From Pseudomonadota bacterium (GTDB lineage Bacteria; Pseudomonadota; Alphaproteobacteria; Rhizobiales; Xanthobacteraceae), in the NCBI GenBank assembly GCA_023435725.1, contig JAEYRD010000107.1, positions 56,805 through 120,804 on the forward strand: DNA of 64,000 nucleotides, given 5' to 3'. The notes beneath the pieces are model-generated. The model had not been told where the DNA came from and ran no database searches. It saw only the letters and a list, made by a program, of their open reading frames with translations. Numbering within the stretch: position 1 is the stretch's first letter; each line of letters starts with the position of its first letter. A program made the position numbers and the translations under genes. This document shows positions 19,391-28,444 of this stretch, one piece after another.

Positions 19391-19437
19391 TGTTCAGGAT
19401 AAATTATTTCGGGCAGATCGTGCGCGGCGATATCGCC

Positions 19438-19466
19438 TTGACGGAACCGTCACAAATGCTCCATGC
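19438..19466 (+). promoter_or_regulatory. rnpB: Probable rnpB promoter
   Basis: A -35 box ttgacg (19438-19443) is followed after 17 bases by ccatgc (19461-19466), a poor -10 box. Transcription would start near 19473, just where the P1 helix of RNase P RNA begins; this spacing, more than the -10 sequence, supports the call. Confidence 0.45.
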
Positions 19467-19472
19467 GTAGGC

Positions 19473-19951
19473 CGTCAGTCGGCCGGACGGCCGCTCCGGC
19501 AGGTGCCGAAAGGCCGCCGGGGAGGAAAGTCCGGGCTCCCTTGACATGCGGTGCCGGATAACGTCCGGCGGGGGCAACCCCAGGGAAAGTGCCACAGAGA
19601 ACGAACCGCCCGCCTCCGCCCTTTGGGCTTCGGCGAGGCAGGCCCGCCGGGCTTGCCACGTCGTAGCAGCGTCAGCTGCGTAGACGGGTAAGGGTGAAAA
19701 GGTGCGGTAAGAGCGCACCGCGGCGCCGGCAACGGAGCCGGCATGGCAAACCCCACCGGGAGCAAAACCGAATAGGGACGGCTTAAGCGGGCTGTTCGCG
19801 CAAGCGATAACGCCGCGGGGTGATGTCAGGCCCGCCGTCCGGGTAGGTTGCTCGAGGCCATGTGCAAACATGATCCCAGAGGAATGGCCGTCACGTATCG
19901 TGCGCGCAAGCGGACGGTGCCCTACAGAACCCGGCTTACAGGCCGGCTGAT
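19473..19951 (+). ncRNA. rnpB: RNase P RNA (class A, alphaproteobacterial)
   Basis: Catalytic RNA that removes 5' leaders from tRNA precursors. The conserved core elements are visible: gaggaaagtccgggctcc (from about 19522; P4 and J3/4), agggtgaaaaggtgcggtaa with gagcgcaccg (around 19690), and the 3' element acagaacccggcttac (19924-19939) that closes P4. The ends pair as P1: agtcggcc (19477-19484) with ggccggct (19941-19948), extended by two further pairs. Length about 480 bases is normal for rhizobia, which have large variable helices. End points are uncertain by a few bases. Confidence 0.95.
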
Positions 19952-20025
19952 ACCTTGCAACGAGGGGTTCGATGCTGACCGCATCGGACCCCTCACCATT
20001 TGAGCCCCCGAATGACGAGGGCGCG

Positions 20026-20460
20026 TCAGGCGGCGCGCGTGTCCGCTTTCACCAGCCCCGGCGCAAGCTCACCGCCTTCGCGGCGGCGCTTGCTCGCCTC
20101 GAAGCCGTGCATGCCGACCTGCCATTGCAGTCCGACGATGGAGCCCTTGGTCGGCTGCAACAGCCCGAGCGACGCGAACAGCGTCACTGGCAGCCACACC
20201 GCCAGTTGCAGCCAGACATCGGGCGCATAGGCGGTCTCGACCGCAAGGATCGCGGGCACCACGAGATGGCCGACCACGACGATCACGAGATAGGCGGGAA
20301 AGTCGTCGGCACGCTGGTGAAACAGCTCCTCGCCGCAATGGTCGCAGATGTCGGCAACCTTCAGGAAGCGGCCGAACAGATGCCCTTCGCCGCAGTTCGG
20401 GCACTTGCCGCGAAATCCGCGCCACATCGCCTTTGCCAGAGAGATCGAACCGGTCGCCAT
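20026..20460 (-). CDS. DUF983 family membrane protein
   Basis: A 144-residue protein with two CxxC pairs near the N-terminus (GKCPNCGEGHLF and DICDHCGEEL), likely a zinc ribbon, followed by two membrane segments (about 53-75 and 80-102) and a soluble tail. This matches DUF983, a common proteobacterial family of unknown function. The start MATGSISLAKAMWRGF is set by the family; the longer frame to 20541 crosses the divergent promoter. It is divergent from the MocR-type gene and shares its operator region, so it may be a target. Confidence 0.85.
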   Translation of the reverse strand: MATGSISLAKAMWRGFRGKCPNCGEGHLFGRFLKVADICDHCGEELFHQRADDFPAYLVIVVVGHLVVPAILAVETAYAPDVWLQLAVWLPVTLFASLGLLQPTKGSIVGLQWQVGMHGFEASKRRREGGELAPGLVKADTRAA

Positions 20461-20484
20461 GACCACACCTCTTCCTTTTCGCCG

Positions 20485-20513
20485 ATCCATACAATAATAT
20501 CTTGCATCCATAC
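20485..20513 (+). promoter_or_regulatory. Direct-repeat operator for the MocR-type regulator
   Basis: Two exact copies of atccatac (20485-20492 and 20506-20513) lie 21 bases apart, two helical turns, in the 79-base gap between the diverging genes. Spaced direct repeats like this are the usual binding sites of MocR regulators, which mostly control themselves and the divergent neighbour. Confidence 0.6.
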
Positions 20514-20539
20514 ATTCAAAGGATACGGGCCTAAATTGC

Positions 20540-21910
20540 ATGGACTGGACTCCTACAATCTCGGAGCTGAGCGGGCCGCGTTACCAGCGCATCGTCGAGG
20601 CCATGGAAGCCGACATCGCCGCGGGCCGGCTGGTACGGGGCCAGCAGTTGCCGACGCAGCGCGCTCTCGCCAAAGCGCTTGGCATCGACCTCACCACGGT
20701 GACGCGTGCCTACACCGAGGCACGGCGCCGCGGCATCATGGAGGCCCGCGTCGGACAAGGCTCGTTCGTGTCGGAGACCAGCGCGCGCCGCGCGGTCGAC
20801 CTGCCGCATCCCGTCGCCATCGACCTCTCAATGAACGTGCCGCCGCATCCGCTCGAAGCGCAGCTGGACGAGCGCATCATCGCCGGAATGGAAGCCATTC
20901 GCGCGCAATCGGGCCTGACCGCGTTCCTGAACTACCAGCCGCCCGGCGGCAGCGTACATGAGCGCGAGGTCGCGGCGCGCTGGATGCGCGCACGCGTTCC
21001 GCATGCGCATGCCGACAAGCTCGTGATCTTTCCCGGCGCGCAAGCGATCCTGTTCAACCTGCTCGCTCATCTGGCGCGGCCCGGCGACGTCGTGCTGACC
21101 GAGGCCCTCACCTTCCCCGGCATCAAGGCCGCCGCAGCGCAACTCGGCGTCAAGCTCATCAGTGTCGCCATGGATGACGGCGGCATCCTGCCCGATTCGC
21201 TGGCGAGGGCTTGCCGCGCACACAGACCGAAGGCCGTTTATCTCATTCCGACACTGCACAATCCCACCACGGCGACGCTGTCCGCCGATCGGCGTAGCGC
21301 GATCGCAGGGATCATCCGCGATGCCGATACGATGCTGATCGAGGACGATGCCTACGGGCTGCTCGACCGCTCGGCATCCCCGATCGCCAATCTCATTCCG
21401 GAGCGCACATATCTTGCGACCACGCTGTCGAAATGTATCGCGCCCGCGCTGCGCGTCGCCTATCTGCTGGCGCCCGACAACGCTGCGCAGCTTCAGATGC
21501 GCAGCCGTTTGCAGGCGACGGTGCAGATGCCGGCGCCGCTGATGGTCGCGCTGGTGACGCATTGGATCGAGAACGGCATCGCCGACCGCATCATCACCGC
21601 CATCCGCAACGAGGCCGTCGGTCGCCAGCAGCTCGCGCAGCGAGCGTTGAAGGGCTTTCAGTTCCTGGCCAAGCCCGCGGCCCATCATCTCTGGCTGCGG
21701 TTGCCGGAGGGCAGACCCGACATCGCGGCGCATCTGTTGCGGAACGGGCTCGCGGTCGTCGCCGGCGACGCCTTCACGGTGGACGGGACACCGCCGCATG
21801 CGGCGCGAGTCTCGCTCGGGGCGGCACGGAACAGGTCGGAATTGACGGAAGCGCTGCGCATCCTGGTCGGCGCGCTGCACAAGCCCGCCGAGACGAGACA
21901 GATCGTCTAG
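20540..21910 (+). CDS. MocR-type regulator: GntR winged helix fused to class I aminotransferase fold
   Basis: A 456-residue fusion. Residues about 12-78 form a GntR-type winged helix (QQLPTQRALAKALGIDLTTV, VGQGSFVS). The rest is a fold-type I aminotransferase with HNPTT (240-244), the Asp pair in LIEDDAYG (269-270) and PLP lysine Lys298 in TTLSKCIAPALR. Such proteins use PLP or an aldimine as effector; known ones regulate vitamin B6, GABA or taurine genes. It could also be a free aminotransferase, but the N-terminal helix-turn-helix makes that unlikely. The neighbour genes do not reveal the regulon. A direct-repeat operator lies just upstream. Confidence 0.88.
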   Translation: MDWTPTISELSGPRYQRIVEAMEADIAAGRLVRGQQLPTQRALAKALGIDLTTVTRAYTEARRRGIMEARVGQGSFVSETSARRAVDLPHPVAIDLSMNVPPHPLEAQLDERIIAGMEAIRAQSGLTAFLNYQPPGGSVHEREVAARWMRARVPHAHADKLVIFPGAQAILFNLLAHLARPGDVVLTEALTFPGIKAAAAQLGVKLISVAMDDGGILPDSLARACRAHRPKAVYLIPTLHNPTTATLSADRRSAIAGIIRDADTMLIEDDAYGLLDRSASPIANLIPERTYLATTLSKCIAPALRVAYLLAPDNAAQLQMRSRLQATVQMPAPLMVALVTHWIENGIADRIITAIRNEAVGRQQLAQRALKGFQFLAKPAAHHLWLRLPEGRPDIAAHLLRNGLAVVAGDAFTVDGTPPHAARVSLGAARNRSELTEALRILVGALHKPAETRQIV

Positions 21911-21914
21911 GCCG

Positions 21915-22187
21915 CTATTGATGGTGACGGCGATGGCGGGAGCGCACGATCGGTGCAACGGGCGACGGATAGGCCTGCAATGCATAGGCATTGCTGGGAG
22001 CCCCCTGCTGCCCGAGAGCCGCGCGCGCCGCAGGCGTGAGCTGGCCGCCATTCAGCACGTCGCGATCGGGATGGGCAGCCTGAAAGGCTGCGGGTTCGGA
22101 GAACTGCGCCTGCGCCAAAGTCGGCATCAAGGCCGCTGCCGACAACAGCGCGGCAGCGACGGCCATGTTCGTGCGGGTCATGATCAT
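21915..22187 (-). CDS. Small exported protein of unknown function
   Basis: A 90-residue protein, MIMTRTNMAVAAALL onward, with a clear Sec signal peptide and cleavage expected after AQA at about residue 27. The mature part is about 60 residues, includes FQAAHPDRDVLNGGQLTPAARAAL and ends in RHRRHHQ, a basic His/Arg tail. No family recognised with certainty. It is convergent with the MocR gene, whose stop lies four bases away. A start at the second Met-like codon cannot be excluded. Confidence 0.6.
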   Translation of the reverse strand: MIMTRTNMAVAAALLSAAALMPTLAQAQFSEPAAFQAAHPDRDVLNGGQLTPAARAALGQQGAPSNAYALQAYPSPVAPIVRSRHRRHHQ

Positions 22188-22408
22188 GCTCCATCATCTC
22201 ATCGGGGCAGACCAATCGAAGCGCGGCGTCGCTTGCGGCGGGACCCCAAAAATGCTGTTCGACGATCATGTAGGCGCGCCTTCCGCGAACGCCCGTTCTC
22301 GGGGATCACGCTTGCGTGCGGTTTTGAAATTGCCTTTCCCGGCTGCATCTGTGCTATGCGCCGAACGGCGGCCAACCTTTCGGCATCGCCAACGACAGGA
22401 ATTCATTG

Positions 22409-23152
22409 GTGGAAACGATCACTTACGCGCTGCTGCTGTTCGGCGCGCTGGCGGGCGGCTTCGTCTCGGGGCTCGCGGGATTTGGCACGGCGCTGATGGC
22501 GCTCGGCATCTGGCTCTACGTCCTGCCGCCCTCGCTCGCAGTGCCCCTGGTGCTGATCTGCTCGGTGATCGCACAGGCCTCGACGCTGCCGTCGATGTGG
22601 AAGAGCTTCGATCTCTCGCTGGTCTGGCCGTTCCTGATCGGGGGACTGATCGGCGTTCCGCTGGGGACCATGATGGTCGCTACCGCCGATCCGAAAGTGT
22701 TCAAGTTGAGCGTCGGCGTGCTGCTCCTGCTCTTCTCGAGCGCGCTGTACCTGAACAAGAAGCCGCTTGCGTTCAAGTTCGGCGGCCGGATCGCCGATGG
22801 CGCAATCGGCTTTGCCGGCGGCATTCTGGGTGGGCTTGCGGGACTATCCGGTCCGCTACCGATCCTGTGGGCCAACATCCGCGGCTGGAACAAGCATGAG
22901 CGGCGCGGCATCTTCCAGCTCTTCAATTTCACCGTGCTCGCCGCCGCGCTGGTGCTGCAGACGGCCTCCGGCCTCGTCGCGTTCAAGGTGGTCTGGCTCG
23001 CGCTGATCGCGTTCCCGGGCACGCTGATCGGCGCATGGGCCGGCGCACGCGTCTATCATGCTCTCAGCGACAAGCACTTTGGCGATGTCGTGCTCGGTCT
23101 TCTGTTCTTGTCCGGACTCGCTCTTGTCTGGAACAGCATCGGAGCGCTCTAG
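22409..23152 (+). CDS. TauE/SafE family permease
   Basis: Integral membrane protein of about 247 residues with roughly seven to eight helices and the glycine-rich repeated motifs of the family: GGFVSGLAGFGTALMAL in the first half and GFAGGILGGLAGLSGPLPILW in the second. TauE/SafE proteins export sulfite, sulfoacetate or other organic anions; the substrate here is unknown. There is no ATG: GTG at 22409 has an agga eight bases upstream and was preferred, TTG at 22406 is the alternative. No sulfur genes are adjacent, so its role cannot be narrowed. Confidence 0.85.
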   Translation: METITYALLLFGALAGGFVSGLAGFGTALMALGIWLYVLPPSLAVPLVLICSVIAQASTLPSMWKSFDLSLVWPFLIGGLIGVPLGTMMVATADPKVFKLSVGVLLLLFSSALYLNKKPLAFKFGGRIADGAIGFAGGILGGLAGLSGPLPILWANIRGWNKHERRGIFQLFNFTVLAAALVLQTASGLVAFKVVWLALIAFPGTLIGAWAGARVYHALSDKHFGDVVLGLLFLSGLALVWNSIGAL

Positions 23153-23236
23153 CGCTGCATCTCCTCGCAAGCGCTCCTTCGGCCATCCCCACGGCACCAC
23201 AATCAACCGGAGCCGTGGGGAGGGAACGAACTGTCG

Positions 23237-24643
23237 CTACGCGGGCTCGCGTGCAAGCGGCACAACCGGCTCAGGGGCCGCCGGCTCCGCAGCGTTCTCC
23301 GGCCGTGGCAACGCAAGGCGTTTCCGGAACTCGCGGCGTAACAACCACAGGCTCAGGGCGGCCTGCAGCGTGGTCGCTGCGATCGACAAATGCCATACAT
23401 GCTCCATCCGGAAGCCTGGCCGCGTCGAAAGCCAGATCGACGGCAGGGAATAGGTGAGGACCCGCGTTGCCGAGGTCCACAACACCGGCTTGGCGTTGCC
23501 GAGCCCCTGGAACATGCTGGAGCAGGTGAAGATCAGCCCCTGCGCCACCATGTTGAGCGAAATGATCCGCAGAAAGAGCGCCGCGACCGCCATCGTCTCC
23601 CGATCAGTCGAGAAACCGACAAGCAACCAACCGGGCTCGAGCTGCGCGAGGATCAGGAAAACGATCATCACGGCGGTCGCGATCAGCGTCGCCTTGACGA
23701 AAGTCTCCCGCACGCGCGCGCCATTGCCGGCGCCGAAATTCTGGCCGGCGATGGGTCCCGCGGCGAGGGCGATGGCGAGCGCCGGCATCTGGATCAGACC
23801 GAGGACGCGCGTCCCGATGCCAAATCCGGCCTGCGCCGCTGGGCCGAAATCGCCCAGCACGTAATAGCCCACGGCCATGATGATGAAGACCATCGCGAAC
23901 TCGCCGCCCGCGGGCAGGCCGACATTGAGGATCCTCTTCCACTGCCGAAGCTGCGGCCACCATTGCACGGGGTGGAAGGCGACATAGCGCTCCAATTTCA
24001 GGAAATACACCAGCAGCATCAGCACGCCGATGAAGACCGCGATCGAGCTTGCAAGGCCTGCTCCGGCAACACCGAGCGCGCGTCCGGTGCCCCAGCCCAG
24101 GATCAGGACCGGCGCAAGCGCGATATTGATGATCACGGCAAGCGCCTGCACCAGCATGGCAGGACGCACGATGCCGGTAGCCCGCAGCGCGGACGCCATC
24201 ACCTGCGTGGCAAATTGCAGCGCCAGCGCCGGCATGAACCAGAGAAGATACACGGTGCCGGCTTCAACCGTGGCTTCGTCGGCCGCAACCGCGCGCATAT
24301 AGAGGCGTGACAACGCAAAGCCCGCCGCCAGCGTCAGCAAGCCGAACAGCACCGACAGGACGACCGACTGGTTGAAGACGAGGTTGGCATCGTCGCGGTC
24401 TTTGCGCCCGACGGCATGCGCCATCAGCGCAACCGTGCCGACGCCGAGCACTTGCATCAGGGCATTGACCAGAAAACCTGCATTGCCCGCCGCGGCGACG
24501 CCCGCAATGGCCGCCTCGCCCAACCCCGAAACGAAGTACAGGTCGACCAGCTGGCAGATCATGATCGTGATCATGCCGACCATGATCGGCGGCGCCATGT
24601 GCAGGATGTGGCTCACGACGGAGCCGCGTGTCAGGTCTTTCAT
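23237..24643 (-). CDS. MATE family efflux transporter
   Basis: A 468-residue protein with twelve predicted membrane segments in two related halves. The start KDLTRGSVVSHILHMAPPIM and the GPIAGQNFGAGNGARVRET segment in the second half are typical of MATE proteins of the NorM/DinF type, which export cationic drugs by Na+ or H+ exchange. It follows the ABC exporter gene with a 55-base gap in the same direction and is probably cotranscribed. The C-terminus ends in an unusual Pro/Ala/Glu tail of about 30 residues. Confidence 0.9.
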   Translation of the reverse strand: MKDLTRGSVVSHILHMAPPIMVGMITIMICQLVDLYFVSGLGEAAIAGVAAAGNAGFLVNALMQVLGVGTVALMAHAVGRKDRDDANLVFNQSVVLSVLFGLLTLAAGFALSRLYMRAVAADEATVEAGTVYLLWFMPALALQFATQVMASALRATGIVRPAMLVQALAVIINIALAPVLILGWGTGRALGVAGAGLASSIAVFIGVLMLLVYFLKLERYVAFHPVQWWPQLRQWKRILNVGLPAGGEFAMVFIIMAVGYYVLGDFGPAAQAGFGIGTRVLGLIQMPALAIALAAGPIAGQNFGAGNGARVRETFVKATLIATAVMIVFLILAQLEPGWLLVGFSTDRETMAVAALFLRIISLNMVAQGLIFTCSSMFQGLGNAKPVLWTSATRVLTYSLPSIWLSTRPGFRMEHVWHLSIAATTLQAALSLWLLRREFRKRLALPRPENAAEPAAPEPVVPLAREPA

Positions 24644-24698
24644 CTCATTCCATTTCCGGCGACGTGGCTTTCGGACATTCGTCCGTCAGCCGCGCGCC

Positions 24699-26498
24699 TT
24701 ACTCCGCTGCTGCGATCTGCCCGAGCTCCACCACCTGGCGCTCGAACAATCCGCGATAGATGCCGCCGGGCTTGCCTGCGAGCACGGCGTGGGTGCCTTG
24801 CTCGACGATCTCGCCGTGGTCGAACACCAGGATGCGATCGAGGCTGCGCACCGTCGACAGCCGGTGCGCGATCACGATCGAGGTGCGCCCCTTCATCAGC
24901 CGCTCCATGGCCTGCTGGATCAGCGCCTCGGATTCCGAATCGAGGCTCGATGTCGCCTCGTCCAGAATCAGCACCGGTGCATCCGCCAAAAAGGCCCGCG
25001 CCAGCGCCACGCGCTGCCGCTCGCCGCCCGAAAGCTTCACGCCGCGCTCGCCGACGAGCGTGCCGTAACCCTTCGGCAGGCGCAGGATGAAGTCGTGCGC
25101 ATTGGCGAGCCGCGCCGCCTGCTCGATTGCCTCCAGGCTGGCGCCGGGCCGGCCATAGGCGATGTTCTCCGCGAGCGAGCGGTGAAACAGGATCGGGTCC
25201 TGCTGCACGATCGCGATCTGGCTGCGCAGCGACTGCTGCGTGGCCAGCGCGATGTCCTGCCCGTCGATCAGCACGCGTCCATCGGAGACGTCGTAGAGCC
25301 GCTGCACCAGCTTGACGAAGGTCGTCTTGCCGGAGCCGGAGCGGCCGACGAGGCCGACCCGTTCGCCGGCACGGATTCTCACCGACAGCCCGTCATAGAG
25401 CGGCGCGCGATGGCCGCCATAGTGGAACGTGACGTCGTCGAACACGATCTCACCTTCCTCGATCGAGATCGGCCGCGCGTCGGCCGCGTCGGCAATCCCG
25501 ATCGGCTCGTCATGGATCGCCACCAGCTCCTCCATGTCGTTGACCGAACGCTGGAGGTTGTTGATGTGCATGCCGACGTCGCGCAGATACGCGTGGATGA
25601 CGTAGTAGCTCGTCAGCACGTAGGTGACGTCGCCCGGCGAGGCATGGCCGGACATCCACAGCAGCACCGATCCGCCGATCACGGACGCGCGCAAGGCCAG
25701 CAGCAGCGAGAGCTGCGACATGGCCGTGTAGTTGTAGCGAAACCAGGTCCGCCGCACGCGCACGCGCCAGCGGTTGATGACGCGGGCAAGCCGCGCGTCC
25801 TCGCGCACTTCCGCACCGAAGGATTTCACCACGGCGTTGCAGGTCAGCGCATCGGCCAGCGTGCCGCCGACCTTGGTGTCCCAGGCATTGGAGACGCGCG
25901 CCGCCGGCGCGATGTAGCGGGTCGAGAACAGCACCGTCATCGCGACATAGGCGAGCGCGCCAAGCGCAATCACCGCGCCGAGCGAGGCCCAGTGCACGCC
26001 GAGCAGGATCATCGATCCGATCAGCACGACCAGCGAAGGCAAAAGCGCCAGCAGGATGGTGTCGTTCAGGAGGTCGAGCGCCCACATCCCGCGCGTGATC
26101 TTGCGCACGGTCGAGCCCGCAAACGAGTTGGCGTGCCAATCGGTCGAGAAGCGTTGCACGCGCATGAAAGCATCCTGCGCGACCTCGGACATGATCTTCA
26201 GCGTGAACGGCACGATCGCCTGCAGGCCCGCGAGCCGCAGCACCGTCGAGGCCGCACCCAGCGCCACGATGGCGCCGAATGCGACGAGTGCCGCATGACG
26301 CGCATCGGGGTCCGATGGGCCGCGCGTCAGCGCATCGATCAGATGCCCGGAGAAAACGGGCATGAACAGGTCTGCAGCAGTCGCGCCCAGCAGGCCGACG
26401 ACGATGACGAGCGTCCGTCCCGGCTGCTTCAGCCAGTGCCGGAACACGAAGGGCAGCACCACGCGTATTGCCGCGGGCTTTTTTGACAGAGCGGTCAT
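24699..26498 (-). CDS. ABC exporter, fused membrane and ATPase domains
   Basis: Half-transporter of 599 residues that should act as a homodimer. Six membrane helices cover about 28-310. The ATPase domain has Walker A GRSGSGKT (385-392), the Q-loop in IAIVQQDPILF, signature LSGGE (489-493), Walker B LILDEA (510-515), the D-loop SSLD and the switch His in IAHRLSTVRSLD. It resembles MsbA-like multidrug and lipid exporters; substrate is unknown. The FSTDWHANSFAGSTVRKITRGMW segment in the membrane part marks a subgroup common in rhizobia. It is the first gene of a pair with the MATE transporter. Confidence 0.92.
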   Translation of the reverse strand: MTALSKKPAAIRVVLPFVFRHWLKQPGRTLVIVVGLLGATAADLFMPVFSGHLIDALTRGPSDPDARHAALVAFGAIVALGAASTVLRLAGLQAIVPFTLKIMSEVAQDAFMRVQRFSTDWHANSFAGSTVRKITRGMWALDLLNDTILLALLPSLVVLIGSMILLGVHWASLGAVIALGALAYVAMTVLFSTRYIAPAARVSNAWDTKVGGTLADALTCNAVVKSFGAEVREDARLARVINRWRVRVRRTWFRYNYTAMSQLSLLLALRASVIGGSVLLWMSGHASPGDVTYVLTSYYVIHAYLRDVGMHINNLQRSVNDMEELVAIHDEPIGIADAADARPISIEEGEIVFDDVTFHYGGHRAPLYDGLSVRIRAGERVGLVGRSGSGKTTFVKLVQRLYDVSDGRVLIDGQDIALATQQSLRSQIAIVQQDPILFHRSLAENIAYGRPGASLEAIEQAARLANAHDFILRLPKGYGTLVGERGVKLSGGERQRVALARAFLADAPVLILDEATSSLDSESEALIQQAMERLMKGRTSIVIAHRLSTVRSLDRILVFDHGEIVEQGTHAVLAGKPGGIYRGLFERQVVELGQIAAAE

Positions 26499-26826
26499 GA
26501 CATCATCCGGCTGCTTCTGGCGCAGGCCGGCTCCATCGATGGACGCAGGCCGGCCGCGAAGGCCGAGACGGCGTCACTTGAGATTGGCTTTGACTTGGGA
26601 AGTTGGATGATCGGGACGGAGAGCCCAATCGAAGCTGGCGGAAAGGGCCTCTAGGAGGCCGAGCACATACCGAGCCGGAACATCATCGAGCGCGGGCGCG
26701 CGATCTGCGAATGCGACGAAATCATGCAAATCTCTCCCCGGTTCGATTGAATGAGGTGCGCTTTATAGATGTGTCGTTTGCGATTTGCAACGGGCCCCGT
26801 GCAAGATCATGCACGAGTGTTGCAAT
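26499..26826. other. 328-base intergenic region with a nested inverted repeat
   Basis: No gene is supported between the MFS pump and the ABC exporter. Near the MFS stop a nested palindrome is seen: outer arms ttgcaac (26785-26791) and gttgcaa (26819-26825), inner arms cgtgca (26798-26803) and tgcacg (26810-26815). It has no following T run, so it may be an operator or a factor-dependent end rather than an intrinsic terminator. The rest shows nothing clear, and probably carries the promoter of the ABC-MATE pair. Confidence 0.45.
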
Positions 26827-28413
26827 TTAGTGCGCGTCGCCGCCACTGCCGAACGGCGCGGGCGGCTTGTTCAGCAGCATGACCAGGGCGCTGAGACCGA
26901 GATAGAACAGCGTCAGGATGAAGAAGGCATCACCGAAGCTCATGACCACGGCCTGGCGATGCACGATCTGGCTGAGCTGCTTCATCGCCATCAGCGCGGA
27001 ATCGCCGAGCCCCTGAAACTTCTGCATGAGCATGTTCAGGGTTTCGGTTGCAGTGGCGTTGCCCCAGGTCACGCGCTCCTGCAGGCGCGTGATATGCAGG
27101 TCGGTGCGGTTGTTGAGAACGGTGTTGATGACGGCAAGGCCCACGGCACCGCCGAGGTTGCGCATCAGGTTGAACAGTCCGGACGCGTTCTTCACCCGCT
27201 CCGGCGGAAGCGTGCCGAGCGCGATGTTGTTGGTCGGCACCATCGCGAACATCATGCCGATGCCGCGCAGTATCTGCGGTATGAGCAGCTCGTAGAAATC
27301 GAAATCGCGCGTGATCCAAGTCATCTGGTAGGAGCCGAGCGCGAACACGATCAGGCCGAACGCAACCATGTAACGCATGTCGTACTTGGCCATGAGACGG
27401 CCGACCAGCGGCGCGACCAGGAACATGGTGATACCGGAGACGAACATTGTCTCGCCGATCATCAGTGCGCTGTAGCCGCGCACTTCGGCGAGATAGCGCG
27501 GATAGATGTAGGTCAGGCCGTAGAGACCGATGCCGATGCAGAACTGCAGGATAGAGCCAACCGCGAAGTTGCGGTTGGAGAAGGTACGCAAATCGACGAT
27601 CGGCTCGGCCGCCGTGAAGACGCGCCAGAAGAAGGCGATCGCCGACACGGCGCAGACGGCGGCGCAAATCGCCACGGAGGTGTCCTGCAGCCATTCGTAT
27701 TGCGGGCCCTCCTCCAGCACATATTCGAGCGTACCGAGGAAGCCGGCCATGAACAGCAGGCCCCACCAGTCGAAACGGTCGAGCAGTTCGAAATGCGGCT
27801 CGTCGAAATCGACCAGCGCAAGCACACCGATGGTGATGCCGATGCCGGGCACGACGTTGATGAAGAACAGCCAGTTCCACGACATCAGGTCGGTGATGTA
27901 GCCGCCGACCGTTGGTCCGATGGTCGGCGCCAGCGTCGCAACGAGGCCGATGATCGGACCGACGATGTGGAATTTGGAGCGCGGAAACACGGTGTAGGCC
28001 GAGGCGAACACCGTCGGAATCATGCCGGCGCCGAGGAAACCTTGCAGCGCACGCCAGAGGATCATCTCCTCGATGGTCGTGGCGAAGCCGCAGAATAGGC
28101 TCGAAACGGTGAAACCGGCCGCCGAGATCGCGAACAAGAGCCGCGTTCCGAAGGCGCGTGACAAGAATCCCGACAGCGGGATCGCGATGACTTCGGCGAT
28201 CAGATAGGCGGTCTGGACCCAAGAGACTTCGCTCGAGCTTGCGGACAGGCCAGCCTGGATTTCGCTCAAGGACGCCGAGACGATCTGGATGTCCAGGATC
28301 GACATGAACATCCCGAACACCATGATGATGAAGGCGATCAGCCGCTTCGGCGCGATGCGTTCCGAAGCGGGGTCCGCCATCATGGCAGGTGAAGCAGTCG
28401 TGGCGTTCGCCAT
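26827..28413 (-). CDS. DHA2-type MFS multidrug efflux pump (EmrB-like)
   Basis: A 528-residue MFS protein with about fourteen membrane segments. The DHA2 signature is seen early: FGMFMSILDIQIVSASL, where the membrane-embedded Asp couples protons, then WVQTAYLIAEVIAIPLSGFL and LGAGMIPTVFASAYTVFP. EmrB pumps drugs through a tripartite system with EmrA and an outer membrane channel. Its partner HlyD/EmrA gene ends 31 bases upstream on the same strand, and a divergent TetR gene controls both. No TolC-type gene is in the window. The start has gagg a few bases before it. Confidence 0.92.
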   Translation of the reverse strand: MANATTASPAMMADPASERIAPKRLIAFIIMVFGMFMSILDIQIVSASLSEIQAGLSASSSEVSWVQTAYLIAEVIAIPLSGFLSRAFGTRLLFAISAAGFTVSSLFCGFATTIEEMILWRALQGFLGAGMIPTVFASAYTVFPRSKFHIVGPIIGLVATLAPTIGPTVGGYITDLMSWNWLFFINVVPGIGITIGVLALVDFDEPHFELLDRFDWWGLLFMAGFLGTLEYVLEEGPQYEWLQDTSVAICAAVCAVSAIAFFWRVFTAAEPIVDLRTFSNRNFAVGSILQFCIGIGLYGLTYIYPRYLAEVRGYSALMIGETMFVSGITMFLVAPLVGRLMAKYDMRYMVAFGLIVFALGSYQMTWITRDFDFYELLIPQILRGIGMMFAMVPTNNIALGTLPPERVKNASGLFNLMRNLGGAVGLAVINTVLNNRTDLHITRLQERVTWGNATATETLNMLMQKFQGLGDSALMAMKQLSQIVHRQAVVMSFGDAFFILTLFYLGLSALVMLLNKPPAPFGSGGDAH

Positions 28414-28444
28414 TGTCCGGCCTCGCAGCGCTCGAGAGGCGCGC

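Noticed and set aside
24372..26486. A 704-codon frame on the plus strand
   Set aside because: It is antisense to the ABC exporter and MATE genes, has Arg/His-rich composition and no recognisable domain; a result of GC-rich codon use.
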